DNA of 64,000 bases from JBMFVE01 sp049966155 (GCA_049966155.1 JBMFVE010000003.1:124001-188000); one strand, 5' to 3'; counted from the first letter of the stretch, positions 1 to 9,394 are shown. Numbers and translations are program-made. The notes: generated by a model not told the origin, from the sequence alone.

Positions 1-147
1 ACAGCCCCCTGACTAGGGAAGAGAATCTTGCCGCTCGGTTATCCCACGCTGCCACAAATCGCGAAGCACGACTCGCATGCCCTAATGCAGCCTCCTAATT
101 AAGCGGCCTCACCCCCAAAAAGATTCTTCTTCCCACTGCGGAAAACA
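1..147 (+). ncRNA. Candidate structured RNA, 3' part (family unknown)
   Basis: No protein-coding frame is convincing here, but the sequence folds into a long rod. Bases 16-29 pair with 120-134 with a single bulge, and directly inside this GCCGCT (30-35) pairs with AGCGGC (102-107). Further inside, CTGC (49-52) can pair with GCAG (87-90) and GCGA (61-64) with TCGC (73-76). A 12-base unpaired stretch rich in C (108-119) lies on the 3' side. A strong terminator follows at once. A rod with an asymmetric bubble recalls 6S RNA, but I could not match conserved 6S, tmRNA, SRP or RNase P motifs. The 5' end may lie outside the window. The pairing is seen; that it is an RNA gene is inference. Confidence 0.4.
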
Positions 148-177
148 GGCACTCCTGCCCGGGAGTGCCTCGTTTTT
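148..177 (+). terminator. Rho-independent terminator
   Basis: GGCACTCC (148-155) pairs perfectly with GGAGTGCC (162-169) across a six-base loop, followed by TCGTTTTT. It ends the RNA candidate upstream. It also shows that the GTG at 165, in frame with the next gene, is not a real start. Confidence 0.85.
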
Positions 178-221
178 ATATGAAGGGAAAGAACCTCTTT
201 TTTGAAAATGAGAATAAAAAG

Positions 222-533
222 ATGACCGATCCTTCAGGCAATATGAAAGATTATAGATTCGTTGACCTCCTGGTGGGAATTTTAATTGGTTCAACAATCT
301 TATCTGTGCTGGTTGTTTCATTCATCCACCTGATTAAATATACTTCATCAATATCAGAACACATGTTATTCTCGGCTGTTGCAGGAATAGTGGGTGGAAT
401 TTTTGGCCTTATGGTAATAGGTGAAACCGCTGGATATCGCTGGGTTGCTGCTGCGGTTGTAGCGATCTTTGCCGGCCTTATCGACGGTCTTTTAATAGGC
501 CTATTAGTGTCCCTATTTCCAGCGGTTTTTTGA
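222..533 (+). CDS. Small integral membrane protein, function unknown
   Basis: A protein of about 103 residues with three hydrophobic segments, glycine-rich in the second and third, which would span the inner membrane. I do not recognise a family. In-frame starts exist at 180 (ATG), 222 (ATG) and 243 (ATG); a GTG at 165 lies inside a terminator stem and is discarded. None has a strong ribosome site; 222 is a compromise. It stands alone, between a terminator and a 214-base gap before the M23 peptidase gene. Confidence 0.55.
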   Translation: MTDPSGNMKDYRFVDLLVGILIGSTILSVLVVSFIHLIKYTSSISEHMLFSAVAGIVGGIFGLMVIGETAGYRWVAAAVVAIFAGLIDGLLIGLLVSLFPAVF

Positions 534-590
534 GCGGAGGTCATTTTACGCCTCGCAGAAATTAAATCTTTATCATTTTGAAAATTTTTC

Positions 591-619
591 TTGACAAAAC
601 GGCTGTTCCTTTTTAACTT
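591..619 (+). promoter_or_regulatory. Possible sigma-70 promoter for the M23 peptidase gene
   Basis: A perfect -35 hexamer TTGACA (591-596) is followed after 17 bases by TAACTT (614-619), which matches the -10 consensus only partly. It would give a leader of about 120 bases for the gene starting at 748. Confidence 0.4.
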
Positions 620-747
620 CCACAGGTTATTTATTCCTGGAAAAAGTGGCCATCTGAGAAAGTTGGGCTGGTCATTTTACCCTGACCTGCTGTGGTGTTG
701 CCTTAAACACTCTGGCTGGAGCAACAACTAACAAAAGGAGAACACTG

Positions 748-1686
748 ATGTTAAAATTGTATTACTATAGCAAGTCCGACCTTCGTTATAAAGCGGTTGG
801 AAGGGTAAAATTGACGATGGCATTAGTTTCCATTGTCTTAAGCACATCATTTGCTACGATGCTTTCTGGTTATCTGGGAATTGACTTCCTGGGATTGAAA
901 AGTTTGAGGTCGGATCGGCTTGAAAGGGAAAATACGGTTCTAAGGGCACAGCTTGCTTCTCTGGATGACAGGCTATCAAATTTTCAGAAGATTCTTCAAG
1001 AATTAGCACAAAGTGACGATCAGCTGCGTATGTCTGTTAATTTGCCGAAATTATCAACCGATGTGCGCCAGGTTGCGGTTGGCGGCGTGGAAACAAACAG
1101 GGACTATGGCGTTTCTGAGAGTGCAAACAAGCTGATTGCTAATGCAGTGTCGTCTCTTGAAAAACTTGAGCGAACTGCAAAACTACAGGAGGCAAGTTAT
1201 CAGTCAATACTTGATAGGTATAAACAAAATCAAAAGCTCTTTGCACATTTGCCAGCTATTGATCCGCTTGAGGGTCAGGGAGTTATTACCGACGGCTTTG
1301 GCATGAGGATGCATCCAATCCTTCATATCAGGCTGATGCACGAAGGAATTGACCTGGAATGTGAGACCGGTACCCCTGTGTATGCTACAGGTGATGGCGA
1401 GGTTAGTTATGTGGGCCGCCGAGGTGGATATGGGCTGGTAGTTGAGATAGACCACGGTTTCGGTTATTCAACTCTGTACGGTCATCTTGAGAAGTCGCTT
1501 GTTACTGAGGGACAGAGGGTAAAACGCGGACAGAAGATCGCGTTGAGTGGGGAGTCCGGTCTTGTAACAGGTCCACACCTGCACTACGAGGTTATCAAGG
1601 ATGGTATTCACGTAGACCCGACGGGTTACTTTTTCGATGGCAGAGAGTATTATTCTATTAACTACAATGAACTTGCGAAGAAATAA
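748..1686 (+). CDS. M23 family murein endopeptidase (LytM type), membrane anchored
   Basis: A 312-residue zinc metallopeptidase expected to cut peptide crosslinks in peptidoglycan. Residues 21-45 form one membrane anchor, about 52-100 look like a coiled coil, and 175-290 are the LytM domain. Zinc ligands and catalytic histidines are visible: H198 and D202 in HEGID, H246 in YGHL, and H277/H279 in GPHLH, so it should be active rather than an EnvC-like activator. AAAGGAG lies 7 bases before the ATG at 748. The gene has its own possible promoter and is followed by a DUF2795 gene after 54 bases. Confidence 0.9.
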   Translation: MLKLYYYSKSDLRYKAVGRVKLTMALVSIVLSTSFATMLSGYLGIDFLGLKSLRSDRLERENTVLRAQLASLDDRLSNFQKILQELAQSDDQLRMSVNLPKLSTDVRQVAVGGVETNRDYGVSESANKLIANAVSSLEKLERTAKLQEASYQSILDRYKQNQKLFAHLPAIDPLEGQGVITDGFGMRMHPILHIRLMHEGIDLECETGTPVYATGDGEVSYVGRRGGYGLVVEIDHGFGYSTLYGHLEKSLVTEGQRVKRGQKIALSGESGLVTGPHLHYEVIKDGIHVDPTGYFFDGREYYSINYNELAKK

Positions 1687-1740
1687 AAATATTTTTCAGA
1701 TCCAATGATGCTCAGTACACAAAGAAAGGAGGTAGCTTCT

Positions 1741-1965
1741 ATGATATGGACGCCGGAATTAGCTGCATATCTCGAGGATGCCCCGTGGCCCGCGACAAAA
1801 GATGAACTAATTGATTACGCGGTTCGGACAGGTGCTCCTATCGAGGTCATTGAAAATCTTCGTGAGCTCGAGGACACAGGTGAACCTTATGAGGGCATTG
1901 AAGAAATCTGGCCCGACTACCCGAGCGACGATGATTTCTTCTATGAAGATGAAGGCGAGTATTGA
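1741..1965 (+). CDS. DUF2795 domain protein
   Basis: A 74-residue acidic protein. The pattern WTPELAAYLEDAPWPATK, then DELIDYAVRTGAP and a Leu-rich helix, fits DUF2795, a small family of unknown function. The tail is almost all Asp, Glu and Tyr. The start is the ATG at 1741 because AAAGGAGG lies 8 bases upstream; an ATG at 1705 in the same frame has no such site. A strong terminator follows 20 bases after the stop. Confidence 0.85.
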   Translation: MIWTPELAAYLEDAPWPATKDELIDYAVRTGAPIEVIENLRELEDTGEPYEGIEEIWPDYPSDDDFFYEDEGEY

Positions 1966-1984
1966 TCGAGCAGACATTTTTAAG

Positions 1985-2010
1985 AAAAGCCCGCCTTTGG
2001 CGGGCTTTTT
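1985..2010 (+). terminator. Rho-independent terminator
   Basis: GCCCGCC (1989-1995) and GGCGGGC (1999-2005) form a perfect stem with a TTT loop, flanked by AAAA and TTTTT. It ends the transcript of the DUF2795 gene and makes any start of the next gene upstream of about 2010 unlikely. Confidence 0.9.
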
Positions 2011-2011
2011 A

Positions 2012-4030
2012 GTGTCTTTTTATAAAGTGCGAAGCATATTTTTTTTTGCATCGTTACTGTTAGCGGTGGAAACAACTGTATTGGCACAGGAGAAATTCAT
2101 TGTGCGATCTATACAGTTCTCCGGGAACAAATTTTTTAGCAGCTCAGAGCTGAGCGCCATTATGCTCACAAAAGAATCCCCTGCAGCATTTTACCGCTTC
2201 CTTTATCGTGCAATTCATGTCGGGAATCCGCCTGTATATTTTGATCCCGTGGTTTTCAAAGGCGATGTGGAACGATTGCAGCAGTTCTATTTTGACAACG
2301 GTTTTTATTCAGCGAAATTGGATACCCAAATCATGACAAATCAGAACGACAAAACAGTTGACGTTAAAATTCATATAAGTGAAGGAAAATGGGCAAAAAT
2401 TGATTCTATTAATTATCATGGAATAGAGAAAGCATCTAAGAATTTTTTTGAAAAGCTCAGGGAAAGACCAGCTCTTAAAATAGGAGATAGATATTCAGCA
2501 ATGTCAGTTGATTCAGAGGCGAAAAGAATCACTTTGCTTCTTCAAAATGACGGATTTCCTTTTGCAAAGAAGGATAGTTCAGTTGTGACCCTGCAGAAGA
2601 TTGACTCGGGTACCGTTGGTGCTTCGGTAAATTTGTATTTCTCATCGGGGAGGAGGTATTTGTGGGGAAATGTGAATGTTCAAATGGCAGACCAATCAGC
2701 AATAAATTTTAATCCCCACATTGTTCTACGGGAAATACTTTTTAAGAAAGGGGATGTTTATAGCCAGGCGATGCGTGTTCAGAGTGAACTCAGGTTATAT
2801 GCATTGAACATGTTTGAGTCAGCAAAGATTTCAATTCCATCGGCTCCGCCACAAAGTGACTCACTGCCTGCAACTATTGCGCTGAGGCTTCGACCCACAC
2901 ACCAGCTTGCGCCTGAGTTGATTATGAATGATGAGAATAATGCTTTTAATTTTGGAGGAGGGCTGACTTATTTACATCGGAATTTTTTTGGTGATGCGCG
3001 GCTGCTCAGTGTAGCGACCAATTTGCAACTCCAATCATTTGAACTTGTTTCTTTTAATTCAAAAGTGCTGAAGGATACGGTAACAGTTGGCAGAATAAAT
3101 TTCTCTACCAAGCTGACGCAGCCTTATTTTTTTTCAAACAGCTCAAGCCTTGAGTGGGAAATATCGTTCCTTGCTGACAAACAGAGGCCTTACCTCCAAC
3201 TTGTTGCAAGAAACAAAGTTAGTGTCAGTCACCAGTTTGCTACTTACACAATGGGGTATTTTTCATGGGACATTGAGCGAGCACAAATTGATTCCCTCCA
3301 GGCGATTCCGCTGCCACCCGGTTTGGAGAGACCTCAATTTAATTCGATTTTAACTTTTACACTTCAAAGGGATAAAACAAATGATGTGTTTTCACCCACA
3401 GCAGGTTTTTTTAATTTATTAAGCATAGAAGAAGGTGGTGTATTGCCAAATTTGGTTGCAAAAGTTTTTCCAAATTCACATTTTCCTTATGCTCAGTACT
3501 GGAAAGTTACAATTTTCGGGAAGTGGTTCCTCGGTATGAATCGGAATTCCACCAATGTGCTTGCTCTTAAGGCCAAAGCGGGTTATGCTCAGGAATACGG
3601 GACTTATGAACAAAACCAGACAGGTCCAATTCCGCTAAACTATCGGTTCTTTGCTGGCGGATCTGGAAGTCTGCGGGGCTGGCGAACAAGAGAACTTGGT
3701 AACGTAGCTCAACCTGAGTACGGTGGAAACACGATCCTTGAATTGAACGCTGAAGACAGATTCCCAATTGTAGGAGCTTTTGGTGGGGTGGCCTTTGTTG
3801 ATGCTGGTAATTTATGGAACACTTATAAGGACATTTCCATTCCAACTATTGCATTAGCTGTCGGGTTTGGGATTCGCTATAATACATTTTTTGGGCCACT
3901 ACGTGTGGATTTTGGATTTAGACTATTTGATCCATCAGCACCTGATGCACAAAAGTTCTTATTTCAGAAAAGCTTAACTTATAATTTAAGACAAATGGTA
4001 ATTCATTTTGGAATAGGTCAGGCATTTTAA
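2012..4030 (+). CDS. Omp85/BamA-like outer membrane assembly protein
   Basis: About 672 residues. After a signal peptide ending near VLAQ come three POTRA-like repeats (first beginning FIVRSIQFSGN, second WAKIDSINYHG, third LWGNVNVQM) and a 16-strand type barrel with the Omp85 signature GGSGSLRGWR and a terminal block containing GPLRVDFGFRLFDP. The family inserts or translocates barrel proteins at the outer membrane. Three rather than five POTRAs suggests a TamA-like or paralogous BamA rather than the main BamA. The frame is open from 1811 but that part overlaps the DUF2795 gene and a terminator, so I place the start at GTG 2012 (or GTG 2027). The stop overlaps the next start (TAATG). Confidence 0.85.
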   Translation: MSFYKVRSIFFFASLLLAVETTVLAQEKFIVRSIQFSGNKFFSSSELSAIMLTKESPAAFYRFLYRAIHVGNPPVYFDPVVFKGDVERLQQFYFDNGFYSAKLDTQIMTNQNDKTVDVKIHISEGKWAKIDSINYHGIEKASKNFFEKLRERPALKIGDRYSAMSVDSEAKRITLLLQNDGFPFAKKDSSVVTLQKIDSGTVGASVNLYFSSGRRYLWGNVNVQMADQSAINFNPHIVLREILFKKGDVYSQAMRVQSELRLYALNMFESAKISIPSAPPQSDSLPATIALRLRPTHQLAPELIMNDENNAFNFGGGLTYLHRNFFGDARLLSVATNLQLQSFELVSFNSKVLKDTVTVGRINFSTKLTQPYFFSNSSSLEWEISFLADKQRPYLQLVARNKVSVSHQFATYTMGYFSWDIERAQIDSLQAIPLPPGLERPQFNSILTFTLQRDKTNDVFSPTAGFFNLLSIEEGGVLPNLVAKVFPNSHFPYAQYWKVTIFGKWFLGMNRNSTNVLALKAKAGYAQEYGTYEQNQTGPIPLNYRFFAGGSGSLRGWRTRELGNVAQPEYGGNTILELNAEDRFPIVGAFGGVAFVDAGNLWNTYKDISIPTIALAVGFGIRYNTFFGPLRVDFGFRLFDPSAPDAQKFLFQKSLTYNLRQMVIHFGIGQAF

Positions 4031-5151
4031 TGAGCTGGAATAGAGTGGTCGGACAAACTCGCGTTAAGAGAATTCTTGAAAAAATTTATACTTCCAGGCG
4101 GATTCCTGGTGCTTTTCTTTTTGAAGGCCCAGAAGGGGTTGGTAAAGACGCAGCAGCGATTGAATTCGCAAAAGCATTGAATTGCGAAAATGGCGGGTTT
4201 GAGCCGTGTGATGAATGCAGCTCATGCAGGGCTATAAATATCCTACAGCATCCTAATGTCCGCCTTGTATTCCCATTGCCACGAGGGGAAGGTGAGACCA
4301 GGGATGATGGGCCGCTTGATAAACTTGATGCGAAAACAGTGCGCGTTGTGCGTGAAGAAATTGCGCACAAAGCAGCTGATCCGTATCATAAAATGCTGAT
4401 CCCTAGAGCTCAGGTCATCAAAATTAGCTCGATCAGGGAGGTAATTCACGAAGACTCTCTTTCTCTGTACAAAAAAGGATATAGAGTAATCATAGTCATC
4501 CAGGCTGAGGAGCTTGGTATGGAGTCAGCAAATGCGGTTTTGAAAGTTCTTGAAGAACCTTCCCCTCATACCACTTTTATCCTTACAACAAGCAAGAAAA
4601 ATATGCTTTTGCCAACTATCATATCACGTTGCCAGACAATTCGATTTGATCTGTTAAAAGAAGATGAAATTGTTTCTGCGCTGATGGAAAGATTGAATAT
4701 AGATGAAGCTGATGCACGGCTGAAAGCCCGACTTGCATCCGGTTCACTCTCCAAGGCAATGGAATTGTTCAAAACTGATATTTTAGAAATGAGAGAAGAA
4801 TCACTTGAAATACTGAGGGAAATTTATGCATTTGATTATGCTAAGTTTTCCAGCCGTTCCAGAAAGTTTCTTGAAGAACGAGATCCGGTACGGGCAGCGG
4901 TACTTCTTCAAATGCTTCAAATTTGGCTTCGAGATGCTGCAATTATAAATTATGGCTTATCCGACAAAGCAATAAATCTTGACAGGTTGGAAGTGCTTAA
5001 AAAAGTTTCTGAAAGTTTTGATAAAAATGGCATTTTGCAAGCCAGCGCGCGTATAGATAGATCAATGGCAGAGATTAACGGGAATGTTAATTTAGCCCTG
5101 GTTTTTGTAAATTTATTTCTGGATCTGAGCGCGCTCCTCAAAAAAAGATAG
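4030..5151 (+). CDS. holB: DNA polymerase III delta prime subunit
   Basis: A 373-residue AAA+ clamp-loader subunit. The P-loop at residues 33-40 reads GPEGVGKD, with Asp where Thr/Ser is normal, as in non-hydrolysing delta prime proteins. A four-Cys zinc module (C52, C60, C63, C66) follows, and EEPSPHTTFILTTS and PTIISRCQTIRF are typical clamp-loader core blocks. It lies directly before a RicT/PSP1 gene, an arrangement also known from Bacillus (holB-ricT). The start overlaps the Omp85 stop by one base, so the two are probably translated from one transcript. DnaX is the alternative, but the degenerate P-loop argues against it. Confidence 0.9.
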   Translation: MSWNRVVGQTRVKRILEKIYTSRRIPGAFLFEGPEGVGKDAAAIEFAKALNCENGGFEPCDECSSCRAINILQHPNVRLVFPLPRGEGETRDDGPLDKLDAKTVRVVREEIAHKAADPYHKMLIPRAQVIKISSIREVIHEDSLSLYKKGYRVIIVIQAEELGMESANAVLKVLEEPSPHTTFILTTSKKNMLLPTIISRCQTIRFDLLKEDEIVSALMERLNIDEADARLKARLASGSLSKAMELFKTDILEMREESLEILREIYAFDYAKFSSRSRKFLEERDPVRAAVLLQMLQIWLRDAAIINYGLSDKAINLDRLEVLKKVSESFDKNGILQASARIDRSMAEINGNVNLALVFVNLFLDLSALLKKR

Positions 5152-5160
5152 AGGTTTAAC

Positions 5161-6168
5161 ATGGCTGAACCATATGAATACGAAAGCCTTGAAGGGCTTG
5201 AAGATAGAGTTTACGACTTTTCTGTCGAAGACGTGGAAGCCGATACTGTTGCCGACGCGGAAATTCCGTGCGGTGGGTGCACTCCCTGCGCAGTTGGCTC
5301 CACAGCCGTTGGTGGAAGCCTCGATAACGATGAAGCAGTTCTGGACATTGTTGAAGTTGAATTTAAAGCAAATCGTACAGGTTTTTATCTCAATGAATCG
5401 GGTGTATTAATCAGCACTGGCGCTTATGTAATTGTAGAGGCAGAGCGCGGAATTGATCTTGGCAGGGTGAGTTTTACAGGAGAAATTGTACATCAGAAGA
5501 GGCGGGCACGTGGACTTGTTGGTCATCCGATGAGAAAGATAATCAGGATGGCGTCTGATGAAGAAATTGCAAGATATTTGGAAAACAGGAAAATTGAAGA
5601 AAAGGCGGTGCATGTTTTTAAAGAGAAGGCTGTCAGGTATGGATTGACTCTTAAGCTTGTTACAGTCGAATACCAATTTGATGGGTCAAGGATAACATTC
5701 TTTTTTTCCTGCGATGGAAGGGTTGACTTTCGCGCTCTTGTTAGAGATCTTGCCTCTGTCTATAAAACGCGTATTGAATTGAGGCAAATTGGAGCCAGGG
5801 ATGAGGCGAGGAAGATTGGAGGATATGGAACGTGTGGAAGGGAATTGTGTTGTTTGCGCTGGCTGGATCAGCTCAAACATGTGACACTTGAGCATGCCAA
5901 AGCACAAAACATCTCCCTCAATCCAGGCAGATTGGCCGGGCTATGCGGCAGATTAAAGTGCTGCCTGCTTTATGAATATCCCGCCAATGGGGAGTCACAG
6001 GAATATTTCCCGGCCATTAACTCAAAGGTTATAACCATAAAAGGCGAAGGTGTTGTAGAGAGAGTGGATGTTTTTAACGATTTGGTTTACCTCCGGTACG
6101 AAAAAGGTCGGGATGTTGAGCGCATGACGCTTGCAGAGTTTAAATCTTGCCAGATTCAAAATCATTAA
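5161..6168 (+). CDS. ricT: PSP1 domain protein, RicT (YaaT)-like
   Basis: 335 residues with the PSP1 C-terminal domain at about 145-230. Cysteines cluster in three places: C37, C40, C43 near the N-terminus; C225, C230, C231 in GTCGRELCC; and C262, C267, C268 in LCGRLKCC. In Bacillus, RicT joins RicA and RicF in a complex that binds 4Fe-4S clusters and helps RNase Y mature mRNAs. That role is only inferred here. The CGGCTPC cluster at the N-terminus is an extra beyond the Bacillus protein. It follows holB by 9 bases and overlaps or abuts metG. Confidence 0.85.
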   Translation: MAEPYEYESLEGLEDRVYDFSVEDVEADTVADAEIPCGGCTPCAVGSTAVGGSLDNDEAVLDIVEVEFKANRTGFYLNESGVLISTGAYVIVEAERGIDLGRVSFTGEIVHQKRRARGLVGHPMRKIIRMASDEEIARYLENRKIEEKAVHVFKEKAVRYGLTLKLVTVEYQFDGSRITFFFSCDGRVDFRALVRDLASVYKTRIELRQIGARDEARKIGGYGTCGRELCCLRWLDQLKHVTLEHAKAQNISLNPGRLAGLCGRLKCCLLYEYPANGESQEYFPAINSKVITIKGEGVVERVDVFNDLVYLRYEKGRDVERMTLAEFKSCQIQNH

Positions 6169-6178
6169 CGGTGATAAA

Positions 6179-8251
6179 TTGCAATCTAAATTTTCCAGAA
6201 CACTGATAACGGCAGCTTTGCCATATGCAAATGGCCCAATACACCTTGGTCATCTAGCCGGGGCATATCTGCCGGCAGATATTTATGCCAGGTATTTACG
6301 TCTTAAAGGAGAGGACGTCATCTTTATATGTGGCTCCGATGAACACGGAGTTGCAGTTGCAATAACTGCTGAAAAGGAAAAATTGTTGCCGCAGCAGGTT
6401 GTGGATAAATACCATCATTTGAACCAAGAGAGCTTTGAAAAGTTCGGAATGAGCTTTGATAATTACTCGAGGACAACTATTCCTATTCATCATAAGACTG
6501 CGCAGGAGTTTTTTCTAGAGTTTTACAGACAAAAAATACTGGTTGAGAAAACTGAAAAGCAGCTTTATTGTGATAATGATAAGATGTTTCTAGCCGACAG
6601 ATATGTCGAGGGGACCTGTCCGGTATGCGGGAATCCTGAGGCAAGGGGTGACCAGTGTGAAAAATGTGGGACATGGTTGGAGCAAACTCAACTGATAAGT
6701 CCAAAGTGTAAAATTTGTGGTAGTACACCTGTAATACGACCGACCAAGCATTGGTATTTCCCGCTTGGACGATTTCAGGAGAGGCTTGAGAAGTATGTCA
6801 GCTCAGTAAAGTGGAAGGAAAATGTGAAAGCCTATATTGATAGTTGGCTGAAAGAGGGGCTCGAGGACCGTGCAGTTACCAGAGATTTGTCATGGGGAAT
6901 ACCTGTACCCCTTGATGGCTACGAGGGGAAAGTTATATATGTTTGGTTCGAAGCTGTTCTTGGATATATATCATCTACGAAGGAATGGGCGGAAAAGAAA
7001 GGGGTACCGGAGCTGTGGAAAAAGTACTGGCAAGATTCCAAAACGAGGTACGTTGCTTTTATTGGTAAAGACAATATTGTTTTTCATACTTTAATTTTTC
7101 CAGCCATGTTGATGGCATGGAACGATGGAAACTCCGATAAATTCATTCTACCCGATAATGTTCCAGCTAATGAGTTTTTGAATTTTGAGGGAAAAAAATT
7201 TTCAAAGAGCCGGGGATGGGGAATTGATTTGAAAGATTTCCTGAAAACTTTTCCTCCAGATTATCTCAGATATGCACTGGCTGTGAATTTACCTGAATCA
7301 AGGGACAGTGATTTTTATTGGAAAGATTTTCAGGCAAGGGTGAACAACGAATTGGCTGATACCCTTGGTAATTTTATAAACAGGACATTGCAGTTCATTC
7401 AACGATATTATGACGGGGTTGTTCCCCCGGCAGAAGAGCTGACTGATGTGGATAAATGGATCCTTAATGAAATGTCAGCGACACCTATTAAGGTTGGTAA
7501 ATTGTTTAGCGAATTTAGATTCAGGGATGGAGTACTTGAGGTGATGTCTTTAGCTCGTGCTGCCAATAAATATTTTAATGATGCTCAGCCATGGCGGACT
7601 CGTAAGGATTCGCCGTCAAGATGTGCAACAACATTAAATATTTGTGCGCAGCTCACCCGTTCACTGGCAATCCTATTTTGTCCCGTTATTCCATTTTCTT
7701 CTGAGGAAATCTGGCGTATGTTGAATCTTGAAGGCCGTGCTGTGGAGGCTAGCTGGGATAGCGCTTCAGAACGCATGATAGAGAACGGGCATAGGATCGG
7801 CGATACAAAAATTCTTTTTGCAAAAGTTGAGGATCACGTGATATCGGAGCAAATTAAGAGAACCGCCTCCATTGACGAAGAAATGCAGCAAGAGAAAGGG
7901 CATCTGGAGAATCCCCCCATAAAGCAACAGATTACAATTGACGACTTTCGCAAGGTAGACTTGCGAGTGGCGAGAGTCATCTCCTGTGAAAAAGTGCAGA
8001 AGTCAGAAAAGTTGCTGAGGCTGGAAGTGGCAATTGGTACAGAGCGGAGACAAATTGTTGCCGGTATCGCGAAGCATTACAAACCTGAGGATTTGGTAGA
8101 TAAAAATATTATAATTGTTGCCAATCTCGCTCCGACTAAACTCATGGGGATTGAATCAAATGGGATGCTTCTGGCAGCATCAACAGGTGATGGGAGACTT
8201 GCGGTACTGACAACAGAAGCTGAAATTGAGAGCGGCAGCATTGTCAAATGA
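6179..8251 (+). CDS. metG: Methionine--tRNA ligase with C-terminal tRNA-binding domain
   Basis: About 690 residues, class I synthetase that charges tRNA-Met. The nucleotide site PYANGPIHLGH is at the N-terminus, a zinc knuckle CPVCGN...CEKCG lies near residue 155, and KFSKS replaces KMSKS. The last 110 residues, from DDFRKVDLRVARV, are the EMAP/Trbp111-type tRNA-binding domain that gives dimeric enzymes. The start is unclear: TTG 6179, preceded by GGTGAT, leaves an 11-base gap after ricT; TTG 6131 would overlap it by 38 bases. No ATG fits. Confidence 0.93.
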   Translation: MQSKFSRTLITAALPYANGPIHLGHLAGAYLPADIYARYLRLKGEDVIFICGSDEHGVAVAITAEKEKLLPQQVVDKYHHLNQESFEKFGMSFDNYSRTTIPIHHKTAQEFFLEFYRQKILVEKTEKQLYCDNDKMFLADRYVEGTCPVCGNPEARGDQCEKCGTWLEQTQLISPKCKICGSTPVIRPTKHWYFPLGRFQERLEKYVSSVKWKENVKAYIDSWLKEGLEDRAVTRDLSWGIPVPLDGYEGKVIYVWFEAVLGYISSTKEWAEKKGVPELWKKYWQDSKTRYVAFIGKDNIVFHTLIFPAMLMAWNDGNSDKFILPDNVPANEFLNFEGKKFSKSRGWGIDLKDFLKTFPPDYLRYALAVNLPESRDSDFYWKDFQARVNNELADTLGNFINRTLQFIQRYYDGVVPPAEELTDVDKWILNEMSATPIKVGKLFSEFRFRDGVLEVMSLARAANKYFNDAQPWRTRKDSPSRCATTLNICAQLTRSLAILFCPVIPFSSEEIWRMLNLEGRAVEASWDSASERMIENGHRIGDTKILFAKVEDHVISEQIKRTASIDEEMQQEKGHLENPPIKQQITIDDFRKVDLRVARVISCEKVQKSEKLLRLEVAIGTERRQIVAGIAKHYKPEDLVDKNIIIVANLAPTKLMGIESNGMLLAASTGDGRLAVLTTEAEIESGSIVK

Positions 8252-8263
8252 GTAAATGACAAA

Positions 8264-9256
8264 ATGAAGGAAAAGGTATTTATTACAAGAGAAATTCCAA
8301 AAATTGGAATTGAACTACTAAAAAAATATTTTCAGGTTGAAGTCAATAGTCTTAATCGTGACCTGACACAATTCGAATTGGCGCGCAAGTTAAGAGATGC
8401 ATCCGCGGTTGTTTCGATGTTAAGCAACAGGTTTGATAGAGATTTTATAAAAGAGCTTAAAGGATTAAAAGTCATTTCCAACTATGCCGTAGGTTATAAC
8501 AATATCGATGTAGAGGCAGCTACTGAAAAAGGAATCATAGTGACCAACACACCAGGAGTACTTACAGATGCTACAGCAGATATGACTTTTGCATTGCTTT
8601 TGGCGGCTGCACGCCGTATCCCTGAGGGCGACCGTTTTATGCGTGCCGGGAAATTCAAGGGCTGGAGCCCATTGCTCATGCTGGGCTATGATGTGGCGGG
8701 AAAAACTATCGGCATTATTGGTGCTGGCCGGATTGGGACAGCTGTAGCGGCCAGGGCAAAGGGATTTGCAATGAAAATTCTTTATTATTCACGCAAAAAA
8801 AGTGAAGTGATTGAGGAGCTCGGTGGGAGATTTGTTTCTTTAAATAAGTTGCTGATGAATTCAGATTTCGTCAGTATTAACGTTCCTTTGAATGATGAGA
8901 CACGCGGAATGATAGGCAGAAAGGAACTCTCCTTAATGAAAAAAACGTCAATTCTTGTAAATACCGCTCGCGGAGAAGTTGTGGATGAAAACGCGCTCAT
9001 TGAATATCTCATTAAAAACAAAATAGCAGCTGCAGGTTTAGATGTTTATGCGGGTGAGCCCAGAATCAATCCCAAATTCAAGAGATTGGGAAATGTAGTG
9101 CTGACTCCCCATGTGGGAAGCGGTACATTTGAGACAAGAAGCAAAATGGCGGAGCTTGCAGCGCGCAATGTCATTGCAGCTCTGAAGGGAAAGCATCCGC
9201 CGTCAGTTGTTAACCCCGAAGTAATGCTGAGAAAAAAATTAAATAAGACAGCTTGA
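8264..9256 (+). CDS. D-2-hydroxyacid dehydrogenase (glyoxylate/hydroxypyruvate reductase type)
   Basis: 330 residues. The NAD(P) site GKTIGIIGAGRIG lies near 147, and the catalytic Arg (NTARGEVV), Glu (YAGEP) and His (TPHVGSG) are all present. Sequence style is that of GRHPR/GyaR D-glycerate dehydrogenases, which reduce glyoxylate or hydroxypyruvate in the cytoplasm; the exact substrate cannot be read from sequence. It begins 12 bases after metG and is closed by a terminator, so it probably ends the holB-ricT-metG transcript. Confidence 0.85.
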   Translation: MKEKVFITREIPKIGIELLKKYFQVEVNSLNRDLTQFELARKLRDASAVVSMLSNRFDRDFIKELKGLKVISNYAVGYNNIDVEAATEKGIIVTNTPGVLTDATADMTFALLLAAARRIPEGDRFMRAGKFKGWSPLLMLGYDVAGKTIGIIGAGRIGTAVAARAKGFAMKILYYSRKKSEVIEELGGRFVSLNKLLMNSDFVSINVPLNDETRGMIGRKELSLMKKTSILVNTARGEVVDENALIEYLIKNKIAAAGLDVYAGEPRINPKFKRLGNVVLTPHVGSGTFETRSKMAELAARNVIAALKGKHPPSVVNPEVMLRKKLNKTA

Positions 9257-9355
9257 TTTAAAAAAATCCTTGCATATACCAAACAGGTAATATATATTGT
9301 TACAGATTTTCGACGAGGCTCCCACCCTACCCCAAGAAGCCTCGGACTATCCGTA

Positions 9356-9394
9356 CCGACCTGCTGGATACCCCACAGCGGGTCGGTTTTTTTT
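9356..9394 (+). terminator. Rho-independent terminator
   Basis: CCGACCTGCTG (9356-9366) pairs with CAGCGGGTCGG (9376-9386), ten Watson-Crick pairs and one G-T wobble, followed by eight T residues. Confidence 0.9.

Noticed and set aside
1..147. tmRNA, SRP RNA or RNase P RNA
   Set aside because: No CCA-ended tRNA-like half, no SRP GGAAGCAGCC loop and no RNase P core sequences.
165..221. GTG start at 165 for the small membrane protein
   Set aside because: The GTG lies inside the 3' arm of a terminator.
1811..2011. Longer N-terminus for the Omp85 protein, overlapping the DUF2795 gene
   Set aside because: It would put the signal peptide about 70 residues inside and run through a complete terminator stem; the overlapping frame encodes a recognised domain with a perfect ribosome site.
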